From: Enterocloster aldenensis | Lineage (GTDB): Bacteria > Bacillota > Clostridia > Lachnospirales > Lachnospiraceae | DNA length: 64,000 nucleotides | Direction of reading: 5' to 3' | Assembly: GCF_003434055.1 (NCBI RefSeq) | Contig: NZ_QVEX01000006.1 | Coordinates: forward strand, 124,001-188,000 | Part shown: one piece after another, positions 25,744 to 34,644 of the stretch | How positions within the stretch are numbered: the stretch's first letter is position 1 | Layout of the letters: every line of letters begins with the position of its first letter | The notes under the pieces: model-generated | The model's database searches: none | Seen by the model: the letters and a program-made list of their open reading frames with translations, nothing else | What the model was told of the DNA's origin: nothing | Made by a program: the position numbers and the translations under genes

Positions 25744-27122
25744 TACTTCTTCCTCCTTGCAAATACAAACCTCGGATAGCTGTACCTGCCGTTATGTATC
25801 ATCTCAGGCTCCGGATTTTCCACCGTGTACCGGCTTTTCTGCCTGGTGGAATAATCATAGGCCAGGATCAGTTTCTCAAACTCCTCATCGCTGCGCGCCG
25901 TGTCTTTGTCAACTTCCATGATCCCGTTTTCCATCCTGTCCTCGATAAAGTCCTCGATTTCCTTTTTGCTGTATCGGTTTCTTACCTTGTTCAGGTTCAG
26001 CACCTCTTCCATGGACAGCTCCTCGGACACGTCCTCGTCCCTGAGCTGTTCCTTAAAATCTGATTTTGTCCTGCGCTTCTTATACAGGGATTTCTCCGAC
26101 AGGATATTCAGCTGGGACAGGTTCATCTTATTGCCGATTGCCTGTACGTCCTGGTCCGTGCAGCCATATTCAGAAAGGTGGTTCAGCAGCTGTATCACAA
26201 GGCCCTTCATGTTGTCTTCCTGGTTCAGGAGATAATTAAGCCGTGTGACAGTGGCCCTCACATACCGGGTATGTTCCTTATCCATATTGGCAATGCGGTG
26301 TTCAATATCATCGAAGCCCCGCTCCAGCTGGTCCAGCTTCTCCATGACCTGGGCCTCCGTCACACCAGGCGGTCTGCGGCCAAAGAAACCCGTGGCCCTG
26401 GAACACATGTGCCTGGTCCATTCCTCATCCTGGCGCATGGAGGTAATCCAGCGCTTGATATCTGTTTTGTACAGATAGAAATTGTCCGAGGTTTTCAGGA
26501 TATGGTATTTTTTGTTGACGATTTCCTCCACATAGCGGTCCAGATGCTCCTTTAACAGACTGCTGTAATTTTTCTGCTCCAGCAGGCTTCCAAAAAACTT
26601 ATCCATATTGTGCAGCATGTCCTGCAGGGATTTGTTCAGTTTCTTTGTATTGACAAGGGCTGTATTTAGGAGGGTTATACTGGAACGGGGGTCATTTTTA
26701 AGAGAAAATAGAATGGCATAGACATTCTGGATGTATACTTCAGTCTCATCTTCCTCATCGCTTGTCAGCCTTGCAAACGCTTCAATCATCACGGCCGCGT
26801 AATCGGGTATGACAATGTTCACGGTCATATTGGCATAATCGTCCACTTTCCTGAGCCAGCCGTTCCTTAGAAGCCAGTTAAGGACGCGTGTGGCGGGCGG
26901 TTCAAGGGTGTCCCAGTCATCTTCTGTCTCATCCTGCCAGAGCACATATTTCTTCCTGGAAAAATATTCGCCCAGAAGCTGGATACACATTTCCCTGCTC
27001 AGGAAATAGTTGCTGTACTCGTATTCCTCATTGATTTTTAACAGTGCCTCAATATAAGTAGACCGGTTAATGGAGCGGAACAAGCTCCAAAACCGGTCCG
27101 GTATCTCATTCATAAGTATCAT
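25743..27122 (-). CDS. jetA: Wadjet subunit JetA (kleisin, JetA family/DUF5716)
   Basis: 459 residues, first gene of the operon. It opens with IPDRFWSLFRSINRSTYIEALLKI, followed by a winged-helix-like region (LSREMCIQLLGEYF, RVLNWLLRNGWL) and central helices with KKYHILKTSDNFYLYKTDIKRWI, matching the JetA family. JetA acts as the kleisin that bridges the JetC heads and binds JetB. ATG at 27122 follows GGAGG. It is transcribed from its own promoter after the DUF4846 gene. Recognition is by family memory plus the jetBC context. Confidence 0.85.
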   Translation of the reverse strand: MILMNEIPDRFWSLFRSINRSTYIEALLKINEEYEYSNYFLSREMCIQLLGEYFSRKKYVLWQDETEDDWDTLEPPATRVLNWLLRNGWLRKVDDYANMTVNIVIPDYAAVMIEAFARLTSDEEDETEVYIQNVYAILFSLKNDPRSSITLLNTALVNTKKLNKSLQDMLHNMDKFFGSLLEQKNYSSLLKEHLDRYVEEIVNKKYHILKTSDNFYLYKTDIKRWITSMRQDEEWTRHMCSRATGFFGRRPPGVTEAQVMEKLDQLERGFDDIEHRIANMDKEHTRYVRATVTRLNYLLNQEDNMKGLVIQLLNHLSEYGCTDQDVQAIGNKMNLSQLNILSEKSLYKKRRTKSDFKEQLRDEDVSEELSMEEVLNLNKVRNRYSKKEIEDFIEDRMENGIMEVDKDTARSDEEFEKLILAYDYSTRQKSRYTVENPEPEMIHNGRYSYPRFVFARRKK

Positions 27123-27169
27123 CCTAAACCTCCGGAAACAACCTGCTTTTGGCAGCGGTTTTCCGTACT

Positions 27170-27198
27170 ATTATAACAGGAATCAGGAAATGTGACAA
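27170..27198 (-). promoter_or_regulatory. Promoter of jetABC
   Basis: TTGTCA (27198-27193), 17-nt spacer, TATAAT (27175-27170) on the minus strand. The transcript leader could fold through CGGAAA/TTTCCG (27132-27165). Confidence 0.8.
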
Positions 27199-27205
27199 TC
27201 AGAAA

Positions 27206-28648
27206 TCAAAATCCTCCCCATCGTTTCAGGCTTCCTTCCTGGAACACATACTCAGGGGTGTAAAAGGGATAGGACAGGTCCCTGGTATCATACCACGGAT
27301 TCCCGGGGCTGGCCGGGTTTTTGAGGATATGGAATTCCTGGGCAGGCATATAACCCTGGGCCAGCAGGAAACAGGCATCCCCATTCCCGTCCACGGCCAC
27401 GTCGGCAACCATGACACAGTGCCCGGGGCTGCCGCCTTTGATGAACATGTCGCCGGCCTTAAGCTGGTCCGGGGATATGGGGGTACACTCCTCATTGAGG
27501 GATAGGGTCCCTGCATACATCATCACATATTCCAGATACAGGAGGAAGGTTTCATAGGAATCATCATAGGATGCCTTCTTTACCCATGACACCTGGTTCC
27601 CATCCACCTGAAGCCGGTTCCCCTCCCGCCATGAGGGGTAATCCATCAGGAAGCCATTGGTCAGGTGGAATGCAATCCTGTCCTGATTCCCTGTGGACCA
27701 GAAGTATTCCGCATAAATGCGGATGATGCTGTCCGCGCACTGCTGAAGGTCGCTGTCAAAGACAGGCAGGTCAAATACGGCCTCATGCGCGCCCTGATTT
27801 CCCTTTTCGCTGCCGTCATAAAGCAGCACAGGGCTTTTATCCGCTTTCAGGGGATACCTTCTCAGATACTGCTGGAAGCTTCCTTCTGGCGCGGCTTCCC
27901 TTGTGTATCCGGCAGGAGTGGGGAAACGCTCCTCCAGGCATGTCCCCTCCGGATGAATGGCGGTATGGGCCTCGTCACTGTCTGCCGTTATATGGTCCGG
28001 GCGCCCAGCGCCCTTTTTCGCGGATACCACCCTGACCCCGTAAATCAGGTCCGAGTAGTCGCTCAGATGGACATATCCGTCAATGGGGTCCATGGCCGTG
28101 ATGTCAAAGTCCTCCTCCTCGGTACCGGTCAGCATGATCCAGTGCACGGCCCCGCTTTTGCGCCTTACCTTGACAATGGGGTATCTGCCGTCCCTTATCA
28201 TGCGGTTGATGGAAGCGGCGGACGTATCATCGGACAGGTCCACATAAACCCCTGGCAGGGCTTCCTCAAGGGCTGCCCACAGGATGGCGCCGTTTTCATT
28301 GTAAACCCCGTTATCATTGAATATCCGGTTCAGTTCCCCCGGCGTATGATCATATATCCCCTGGGCCTTTAAAGACGCTGCAATGCAGCAGGTCAGACAG
28401 CCGGATGACGCCATGGTATCCCTGGCGCTGCCCAGGGAATTACCGGCCCAGTCGTCGTCCCCCTGGTTGTAATCAAAATATGCCTCCAGAGGGAACCGGC
28501 CCTCATAATAGGCATCCCCGGTGACCTGGCTTGCCCCCTTCCCTTTTCTGGTCAGCCAGACAGCTGCCGCTGTCAGTATGCAGGACAGGACCAATATGCC
28601 TGCCAGGATAATCCGTCTTGCCTTATGGTTTCTTTTTCTCTCTCCCAA
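27206..28648 (-). CDS. Exported C39-like peptidase domain fused to DUF4846
   Basis: 480 residues. One N-terminal membrane segment or signal anchor (about 12-33). Residues about 45-215 form a C39_2 papain-like domain: SSGCLTCCIAASLKAQG carries the candidate cysteine, and HWIMLTG the candidate histidine, with DPIDGY nearby. Residues about 235-475 match DUF4846 (FHLTNGFLMDYPSWREG, GGSPGHCVMVADVAVD, LLAQGYMPAQEFHILKNP, WY). DUF4846 alone is usually a separate lipoprotein; the fusion suggests one protein with two NlpC/C39-like folds acting on the wall or peptides. Activity is inferred. It lies 83 nt before jetA and reads the same way, but jetA has its own promoter. Confidence 0.75.
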   Translation of the reverse strand: MGERKRNHKARRIILAGILVLSCILTAAAVWLTRKGKGASQVTGDAYYEGRFPLEAYFDYNQGDDDWAGNSLGSARDTMASSGCLTCCIAASLKAQGIYDHTPGELNRIFNDNGVYNENGAILWAALEEALPGVYVDLSDDTSAASINRMIRDGRYPIVKVRRKSGAVHWIMLTGTEEEDFDITAMDPIDGYVHLSDYSDLIYGVRVVSAKKGAGRPDHITADSDEAHTAIHPEGTCLEERFPTPAGYTREAAPEGSFQQYLRRYPLKADKSPVLLYDGSEKGNQGAHEAVFDLPVFDSDLQQCADSIIRIYAEYFWSTGNQDRIAFHLTNGFLMDYPSWREGNRLQVDGNQVSWVKKASYDDSYETFLLYLEYVMMYAGTLSLNEECTPISPDQLKAGDMFIKGGSPGHCVMVADVAVDGNGDACFLLAQGYMPAQEFHILKNPASPGNPWYDTRDLSYPFYTPEYVFQEGSLKRWGGF

Positions 28649-28770
28649 GCCTCTGCCTCCCTGTTCTAAATCTGTTTCTTACTATTTTAGCAGATGTTCC
28701 TTAGGAAAATATTTCATTTGTTTGACGATTGTTTTAATGTAGGCCTTGTTATGAAAGAAATCACTTCAGG

Positions 28771-30309
28771 TCATACAAATGAATCCTTTATGATTGCCTG
28801 GACAAGGCCTTCAATATGGTACTGCCCCGCTGTGATGTCCGCCCTGTATCCCTGACGCTCCAGTTCGTGGGCAGTGACAGCGCCGATGCAGACCAGCCGT
28901 ATATCCTTCAGACTCCCTGCCGGCCCCAATGCTTTATCTGCCGTATCCCCGGTTCCTGCCTTATCCATACAGTCAAAAAAGGCCCTGACCCCGGACGCGC
29001 TGGCAAATGTAATGTAGTCCAGGCGCATTTCCTGCTCCGGGCGAAAGGAACTGGCCTGCCTGCCCGACACTTCGTAGAGAACAATGTCATCAAAGCGGAT
29101 TCCTGCGTCATGAAGTGTCTGTGTAAGCACAGGCGAACCGCCTCCAGACCTGGCAATCAGCAGCCGGTCCCCAGGGCCAGCCACCTGGACCAGGCCGTCT
29201 GCCAGGGCTTTCGCACAGTATGTATCCGGCATATAGTCTGCGTTAAATCCATACCCGGACAGTTCCCTGCCCGTGCCGTCCCCGATTACCGCAAACTTTA
29301 CATGGCCCAGGCAGCGGTAATCCCTTCCGTCTTTGAAAAGCCCCTGGAAAAAAAGCCTTACACCGTTGGCGCTTGTGAACACAAGCCATGTATAGTCAGA
29401 AAGGTTCCTGTATGCAGTCTGCATGGGGGCTTCATCTATGTGGTCCTCCACCTTCATATTTATCAGCCAGGAGACCTGGGCCCCCTGTTCCGAAAGGGCC
29501 GCTGCCAGTTTCCCGGCAAACTGCTCTGTTCCGGTAATCCCCACCCGCTTGCCTGCAAGGGGGCCTTCGGTCCTGTACTTCATCTCATATGCGGCCGTAT
29601 CCCCCACCACAATAACAGCCGGGGTTCCCAGCCCGGCTTCCCTGACCCGGTTGCTTATCTGGGCTAATGGGGCGCGTATGACCCGCTCGCCTGGCAGCGT
29701 CCCGTTTTCTATGACAGCTGCCGGTGTGTCGGGGGACTTTCCGCTGTCAATCAGCTGCTGTACAATCTTTGGCAGCTGCCCCAGCCCCATAAGGAATACC
29801 AAGGTGCCGGGTAAGGTGCCGTACACCCCGAAATCAGGGGGAAGGCATTCTGTGCCGGCCTGGGTATGTCCTGTGATAACATGAAAACTCCTGCTCACGG
29901 CCCGGTGGGTCACCGGTATCCCTGCGCTTTCCGGGACAGCGACTGCCGAGGTCACGCCGGGCACTGTCTCATAGGGAATCCCGTGTTTTTCCAAGGCCAG
30001 GACTTCCTCCCCGCCGCGGCCGAACACAAAGGGGTCCCCGCCTTTCAGCCTTACCACGGTCCGGCCTGACAGGGCCAGCTCAACCAGGATGCCGTTAATC
30101 TCCTCCTGTTTCATGGAGTGGTGCCCTGCCTGTTTCCCCACATAAATCTTCCTGCAGTTTTCAGGAACCCAGTCCAGGAACCGCTCCGAGGCCAGATGGT
30201 CGTAAACCACCACGTCGCAGAGGGACAGGAGTTCCCTGCCCTTTAATGTCATCAGCCCAGGGGCTCCCGGGCCGGCGCCTACCAGATACACACATCCCAA
30301 TCTATCCAT
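28771..30309 (-). CDS. cobA-hemD: Uroporphyrinogen-III C-methyltransferase / uroporphyrinogen-III synthase fusion
   Basis: 512 residues. Residues 1-245 are CobA/SUMT: VYLVGAGPGAPGLMTLKGRELL, VRLKGGDPFVFGRGGEE, VTSAVAVPESAGIPVTHR. Residues about 255-512 are HemD, less conserved: GKRVGITGTEQFAGKLAAAL, VFTSANGVRLFF, and ITFASASGVRAFFD. The protein thus closes the tetrapyrrole ring and makes precorrin-2 with SAM. It starts 1 nt after the hemC stop and is last in the three-gene siroheme operon. The CobA-HemD fusion is common in Clostridia. Confidence 0.96.
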   Translation of the reverse strand: MDRLGCVYLVGAGPGAPGLMTLKGRELLSLCDVVVYDHLASERFLDWVPENCRKIYVGKQAGHHSMKQEEINGILVELALSGRTVVRLKGGDPFVFGRGGEEVLALEKHGIPYETVPGVTSAVAVPESAGIPVTHRAVSRSFHVITGHTQAGTECLPPDFGVYGTLPGTLVFLMGLGQLPKIVQQLIDSGKSPDTPAAVIENGTLPGERVIRAPLAQISNRVREAGLGTPAVIVVGDTAAYEMKYRTEGPLAGKRVGITGTEQFAGKLAAALSEQGAQVSWLINMKVEDHIDEAPMQTAYRNLSDYTWLVFTSANGVRLFFQGLFKDGRDYRCLGHVKFAVIGDGTGRELSGYGFNADYMPDTYCAKALADGLVQVAGPGDRLLIARSGGGSPVLTQTLHDAGIRFDDIVLYEVSGRQASSFRPEQEMRLDYITFASASGVRAFFDCMDKAGTGDTADKALGPAGSLKDIRLVCIGAVTAHELERQGYRADITAGQYHIEGLVQAIIKDSFV

Positions 30310-30310
30310 A

Positions 30311-31216
30311 TTACATCAGTCCCCTTCCTGCCTGCTGTGCAAGCATTTCCAGCCCTTTGTCCGTAACTTCGCCCTCCAGGCTGATTTGCCTTGTGACGTT
30401 TCCGGGCCTGCTGATTCCCCATACCTTCATCCTTCCATCAGTGATTTGGGAATAGATGCCGATGGGTTCATGGCAGCCCGCGTCCAGAAGTTTCAGCACC
30501 ATGCGCTCCAGGCACAGGCACAGGCGTCCTTCCCTGTTGTCAATGGCCTGGCAGAGCATGGCTGCATGGCTGCCCTCCCTGGTCTCCACCGCCATGATTC
30601 CCTGTCCCCCGGCAGGAATGAACACCTGGGGGTCCAGATATTTATAATCATAAGAAGGATTTTCCATAAGGTCCAGACGTTCCAAACCGGCCGCGGCCAG
30701 GATGATCCCGTCATAAAGCCCTTGCTCCAGCTTCCTTAGCCGTGTGTGGACATTTCCCCGCAGGGTGGCGCATGTAAGGCTGCCGGCCCCAGGCCACAGC
30801 TGTCCGCGGTACTCCGCTGCTTCCAGCTGTCTCCTGGGGCTGGAGGTGCCGATCACAATATGCTGCCTGTCCCAAGGCGCGCCTTTCATGGTCACCAGCA
30901 CGTCCCTGGGGTCCCCGCGCCCGGATACGGCTGCAATCGCCAGTCCCTTGCCCAGGTCCATGGGCAGGTCCTTGGCGCTGTGGACAGCCAGGTCAATGGT
31001 GCCTTCCTTCATGGCCTGTTCGAATTCAGAGACAAATACCCCTTTCCCGCCGAATTCCTGAAGCGGCTTATCCAGGATTTTATCTCCCAGCGTTTCTTTG
31101 GTGACCAGTTCCACCTCTATGTCAGGCCATGCCCGCTTCAGCTCATCTGCAATCAGATGGGTCTGTATCAGGGCCAGGGCGCTTTTCCTTGTGCCGATAC
31201 GGATGATTTCACTCAT
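30311..31216 (-). CDS. hemC: Hydroxymethylbilane synthase (porphobilinogen deaminase)
   Basis: Polymerises four porphobilinogens to hydroxymethylbilane. 301 residues with IRIGTRKSALALIQTHLIADEL, HSAKDLPMDL, RGDPRDVL, GTSSPRRQLEA, LRGNVHTRLRKL and the dipyrromethane cofactor cysteine in LDAGCHEPIGIY. It overlaps the upstream dehydrogenase by 8 nt and is followed directly by cobA-hemD. Confidence 0.97.
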   Translation of the reverse strand: MSEIIRIGTRKSALALIQTHLIADELKRAWPDIEVELVTKETLGDKILDKPLQEFGGKGVFVSEFEQAMKEGTIDLAVHSAKDLPMDLGKGLAIAAVSGRGDPRDVLVTMKGAPWDRQHIVIGTSSPRRQLEAAEYRGQLWPGAGSLTCATLRGNVHTRLRKLEQGLYDGIILAAAGLERLDLMENPSYDYKYLDPQVFIPAGGQGIMAVETREGSHAAMLCQAIDNREGRLCLCLERMVLKLLDAGCHEPIGIYSQITDGRMKVWGISRPGNVTRQISLEGEVTDKGLEMLAQQAGRGLM

Positions 31217-31865
31217 GTTCTTGTTCCCGCTTTCTGTTTATGATAGTCTCTGCCTGGGTGTCCGTGAGGCAGCAGCCATGTTCCAGGCCCTCCTGCGCCA
31301 GTTCATAGAAAACAGCAGAACGGACAGCAGGGGAATGGGGGAACAGCGCCTTGACCTGCGCCCTGTACCCGCCCAGCCTGGCTGTCAGTGCTCCCAGCCC
31401 CTCAGGGATTGCCTCCCTTATCCTGGCTTTCAGGTACCTGGCTATGACAGGGCTCATCCCTCCGGTGGATATGCCCACGACCACAGGGTCATCCCTGACA
31501 ATGGAGGGGAAGATAAAGGAACATTCCTCCTTCACGTCCACCACGTTGACCGGAATCTGTTTCATCCGGCAAAGGGAGGATATGTGGCTGTTCAATGCAG
31601 TGTCACTGGTTGCCGCAATCACAAAATCAGCATCCTCAACATCACTGTCTTCAAAACCGCGCCGCGCCACGGACAGGGCGTCCCCATACACGCTGCGCTG
31701 TTCCATATCCAAAAGCCCCTGGGAAAGGCAGGGGGATACCACCTGGATAACTGCCCCGTAAGGAATCAGGTCCCGCACCTTGCGGCAGGCCACCTCCCCT
31801 CCGCCTGCAATCAGCCACTTCTTTCCCTCAATATCTGCAAAAAACGGAAAATAAGCCAAATCCAT
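31209..31865 (-). CDS. Precorrin-2 dehydrogenase / sirohydrochlorin ferrochelatase family protein
   Basis: 218 residues, homologous to the N-terminal half of CysG and to Met8p. The NAD-binding motif is WLIAGGGEVACRKVRDLI, followed by DADFVIAATSDTALNSHIS and the specificity segment FIFPSIVRDDPVVVGISTGGMSP. It oxidises precorrin-2 to sirohydrochlorin and may insert iron or cobalt. First gene of the siroheme/early cobalamin operon; ATG at 31865 follows AGGAGGT. hemA, hemB and hemL are not adjacent. Confidence 0.92.
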   Translation of the reverse strand: MDLAYFPFFADIEGKKWLIAGGGEVACRKVRDLIPYGAVIQVVSPCLSQGLLDMEQRSVYGDALSVARRGFEDSDVEDADFVIAATSDTALNSHISSLCRMKQIPVNVVDVKEECSFIFPSIVRDDPVVVGISTGGMSPVIARYLKARIREAIPEGLGALTARLGGYRAQVKALFPHSPAVRSAVFYELAQEGLEHGCCLTDTQAETIINRKREQEHE

Positions 31866-32028
31866 ACCTCCTTCTATTCATGTCCGTACCCTGGGTGTGC
31901 TCCATCCGGCCAAAGACGCTGAATGAGACCCAGGCAGCCATTTTCATCTGCCCGCGTCTCATTCCAGCATGTCATCCAGCATCCTGTCCATATATTCCTG
32001 TCTCTCAGCGCAGCCCTGCCCCTTATTC
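31866..32028. other. Intergenic space between dacF-like gene and siroheme operon, with a long hairpin
   Basis: GAATGAGAC (31920-31928) pairs with GTCTCATTC (31964-31972) around an inner CCAGGCAG...CTGCCCG match. No ORF is present. The right edge meets a solo arm of the inverted-repeat element at 32029-32060. Confidence 0.5.
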
Positions 32029-32060
32029 CCAGGGTGTGTCTGAAAACGGATTACCGTCAG
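32029..32060. repeat. Solo arm of the MITE-like element at the end of the DacF-like gene
   Basis: CCAGGGTGTGTCTGAAAAC with ACCGTCAG matches the left arm of the 45852-46017 element (CCAGAGTGTGCCTGAAAAT with CCGTCAG). The TGA stop of the carboxypeptidase gene (32057-32059) lies inside it. The second arm is missing. Confidence 0.65.
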
Positions 32061-33523
32061 CGCATGTCGCGCTGCTGTCTGCGCTCTTCCAGAATCCGTT
32101 CAAAATCCTCTTCCGTGAATCCGATGTCAGCCAGACGCTGTCTGCGTTTCTCCCGCAGCTGGCGCTGGCGCTCAAGCTCTGCTTTCCGGCGTTTGAAAGA
32201 CCAGAAACAGGCTCCGGCAACAGCCGCTGCCAGACAGAGGACGCCAATTCCCGCCATCAGAAGGGGTGCCGGCAGCTTAAAGGAAGCAGGCAGTTTGGAA
32301 TCAGGGGCATCCTGGCCCGTTCCATCCCCGGACGGCTCTGTTCCGGCAGGGACCTCCCCTTCAGAAGGAGGGGCAACGGCGTCCACAGATTGTGCCCTGG
32401 TGGTAAATAACCATCCCTCGCCTATCTTCCTTTCGTTATAGGTATAGACAAGTTTGGCCACAGCCCCTTCCGGATGGTCCTTTGGCAGTTCTGTCACCAG
32501 TTCCTTTTCAGCATCCATGAACCCGGCTTCATTGGGAATGGTGATGACGGCCGCCTTATCAATGTACAGCTCAGAGGGCTGATATGTTTCACTGCCAATG
32601 GTAACAGGCGTATTGCCTGTCACGTATTCTGTCTCATTATCCGCTATGTTCACATTCCGGAAACGGGCAAAGCCAAAATCCAGGATGGTCTTCGTATCGG
32701 AATAATGGGTTTTCTGGGTGCTTTTTAAGGTGACTGCAATCTCCCCCCTGTCACCGCGTCTGGCATAGGTCACAAGGGTCTGGCCAGCCTGGGAGGTCCA
32801 GCCTGTCTTGCCGGCCACCGCATCCGGATAATACTCCTCGCTGCTGCCGTCCTCCGTGATAAGCAGCTTATGTTCCATGGAAAATGTCCTTCCGTCCGGA
32901 TTGTTGATGGTGGGCGGGATGGAGGCCTTTCTGGTGGAACTGATTTCCAGAAGCTGCTGGTTCTGGAACGCGGCCCTTGCAATCAGGGCCATGTCGTAGG
33001 CTGACGTGCGCTGGGTGTCATCGTTCAGGCCGGATGGATTGGCAAAATGGCTTTCCTGGCATCCCAGGTCTGCCACCTTCTGGTTCATCATGTCCACAAA
33101 CCCGGAACGGCTTCCGCCAATGTATTCCGCCAGGGCATTGGCCGCCTGGTTGGAGGACTGGAGAAGCATCACATAGAGGCATTCACGGACGCTCAGCACA
33201 TCCCCCTCTTCCAGGGCCAGCTTGTTGCCGCTTCCTGACTCCACGTTGTATACGGCATCATGGGAGAAGGTAATCTTAGCATCCAGGTTGTCGCAGTTCT
33301 CAATGACCACAAGGGCAGTCAGCAGTTTCGTGATGCTGGCAGGGATTTTCTGCTCATGTATGTTCTGGGCAAACAGTACTGCGCCTGAATCCATATCCAT
33401 GACAATGCCGGCTTCTGACTGTACCCCTGTGTCCGTGGGCCAGTCAGGCCTTGCAAAAGCGGTTATGGAAGACACTGTTAATATCATGATTAAACTTACT
33501 ATTATGTATGATAAGCGACGCAT
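32057..33523 (-). CDS. dacF: D-alanyl-D-alanine carboxypeptidase (DacF/PBP5 type)
   Basis: Trims the terminal D-Ala of peptidoglycan stem peptides. The 488-residue protein has a signal peptide (about 1-25), the serine motif SITK (near residue 70), SSN (about 130) and KTG in AGKTGWTSQAG. A PBP5-like C-terminal domain follows, then a low-complexity stretch and a real membrane helix (about 425-445) with a strongly charged cytosolic tail, so it is anchored by a helix rather than an amphipathic tail. I start at ATG 33523 after AGAGGT, not 14 codons upstream. The stop lies in a repeat arm. Confidence 0.93.
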   Translation of the reverse strand: MRRLSYIIVSLIMILTVSSITAFARPDWPTDTGVQSEAGIVMDMDSGAVLFAQNIHEQKIPASITKLLTALVVIENCDNLDAKITFSHDAVYNVESGSGNKLALEEGDVLSVRECLYVMLLQSSNQAANALAEYIGGSRSGFVDMMNQKVADLGCQESHFANPSGLNDDTQRTSAYDMALIARAAFQNQQLLEISSTRKASIPPTINNPDGRTFSMEHKLLITEDGSSEEYYPDAVAGKTGWTSQAGQTLVTYARRGDRGEIAVTLKSTQKTHYSDTKTILDFGFARFRNVNIADNETEYVTGNTPVTIGSETYQPSELYIDKAAVITIPNEAGFMDAEKELVTELPKDHPEGAVAKLVYTYNERKIGEGWLFTTRAQSVDAVAPPSEGEVPAGTEPSGDGTGQDAPDSKLPASFKLPAPLLMAGIGVLCLAAAVAGACFWSFKRRKAELERQRQLREKRRQRLADIGFTEEDFERILEERRQQRDMR

Positions 33524-33646
33524 ATGTACCTCTTCTATCTTTTCAGAATCAAACAGCCTACCCATGATTATATTTTAATCCGGGTCCCCTGTCAATCAAT
33601 TAAAGGTCCTATTAAAATTTCTTATCCTATCTCTCAAAAAAACTAA

Positions 33647-33676
33647 TTGGCTTTCCTGCATGAACTGAGGTATACT
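33647..33676 (+). promoter_or_regulatory. Probable promoter of the AEC transporter gene
   Basis: TTGGCT (33647-33652), 18-nt spacer, TATACT (33671-33676), 60 nt before the start. Confidence 0.5.
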
Positions 33677-33735
33677 CATGTAAGGTATGCAATGACATGG
33701 CATGCCCATGAATGATACCACGGAGGACCCGCATC

Positions 33736-34644
33736 ATGGAAAGTTTCACAAAAATGCTGAATGCCCAGCTTATCCTTTTAGTTTATATGGCAGTCGGAAT
33801 GTACTGCATGAAAATACATCTCATTGACCAGGAAACCAAAAAGAAACTGGTGGACCTGATTCTTAAGATAACCCTTCCCTGCATGATCTTCAATTCCTTT
33901 AACAAGCCCCTGACCCCGCAGATCCTGATCCAGACCGCCATGATACTGGCAGTGGCTTTCTGCATATCCATTCTTTCCTATGTGCTTGGAAAGGTAATCT
34001 ATAACAGGTATCCCCAGGACAAGAAAAGCATCCTCCAGTACTGCACCCTGGTGAATAATTCAGGTTTTTTGGGAATGCCCATGGTATCCTCGGTATATGG
34101 GGCCGACGGATTGTTTGCAGCGTCCATTTTTATCATCCCCAACCGTATCTTCATGTGGACCGCTGGGCTTGCCGTGTTCACCACCGCTGACTTTAAGACA
34201 AAATGTAAGAATATCCTTCTGAATCCATGTATCATCACCGTATTCCTGGGCCTGGCCCGAAGAATCAGCGGCTTTCCTGTTCCCGGTTTCCTGGACACTG
34301 CCATCGGCAACATAGGCGCTGTCACCTCCCCGCTTTCCATGATGGTAATCGGCACCATGATGATCGGGGTCCCATGGAAACAGCTGCTGGAGCCCAGCCT
34401 TTTCTATCTGGCCTTCATCCGCCTCATCGCCCTGCCCATGGCGGCCCTTCTCATCCTTAACCTCATCCAGGTGGAACCCATGCTGGCAGGTGTCTCGCTG
34501 ATTCTTACCGGCATGCCGGCAGGCAGCACCAGCGCGCTTCTGGCAGCCAAATACGGGGCCGATGAGGACTATGCGTCCCGGTGCATTGTCACCACCACCA
34601 TCCTGTCCCTGGTCACGATACCCCTTCTGATGCTGTTTCTGTGA
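33736..34644 (+). CDS. AEC family transporter (auxin efflux carrier-like permease)
   Basis: Membrane permease of 302 residues with about ten hydrophobic segments, the family's usual length. Typical features are YMAVGMYCMKIHLIDQETKKKL followed by ILKITLPCMIFNSF at the N-terminus and LTGMPAGSTSALLAAKYGADE near the C-terminus. Bacterial AEC proteins move small organic acids such as malate or malonate; the substrate here is unknown. ATG 33736 follows GGAGG by 9 nt. The 3' end overlaps the end of the oppositely oriented GGDEF reading frame by 32 nt. Confidence 0.9.
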   Translation: MESFTKMLNAQLILLVYMAVGMYCMKIHLIDQETKKKLVDLILKITLPCMIFNSFNKPLTPQILIQTAMILAVAFCISILSYVLGKVIYNRYPQDKKSILQYCTLVNNSGFLGMPMVSSVYGADGLFAASIFIIPNRIFMWTAGLAVFTTADFKTKCKNILLNPCIITVFLGLARRISGFPVPGFLDTAIGNIGAVTSPLSMMVIGTMMIGVPWKQLLEPSLFYLAFIRLIALPMAALLILNLIQVEPMLAGVSLILTGMPAGSTSALLAAKYGADEDYASRCIVTTTILSLVTIPLLMLFL

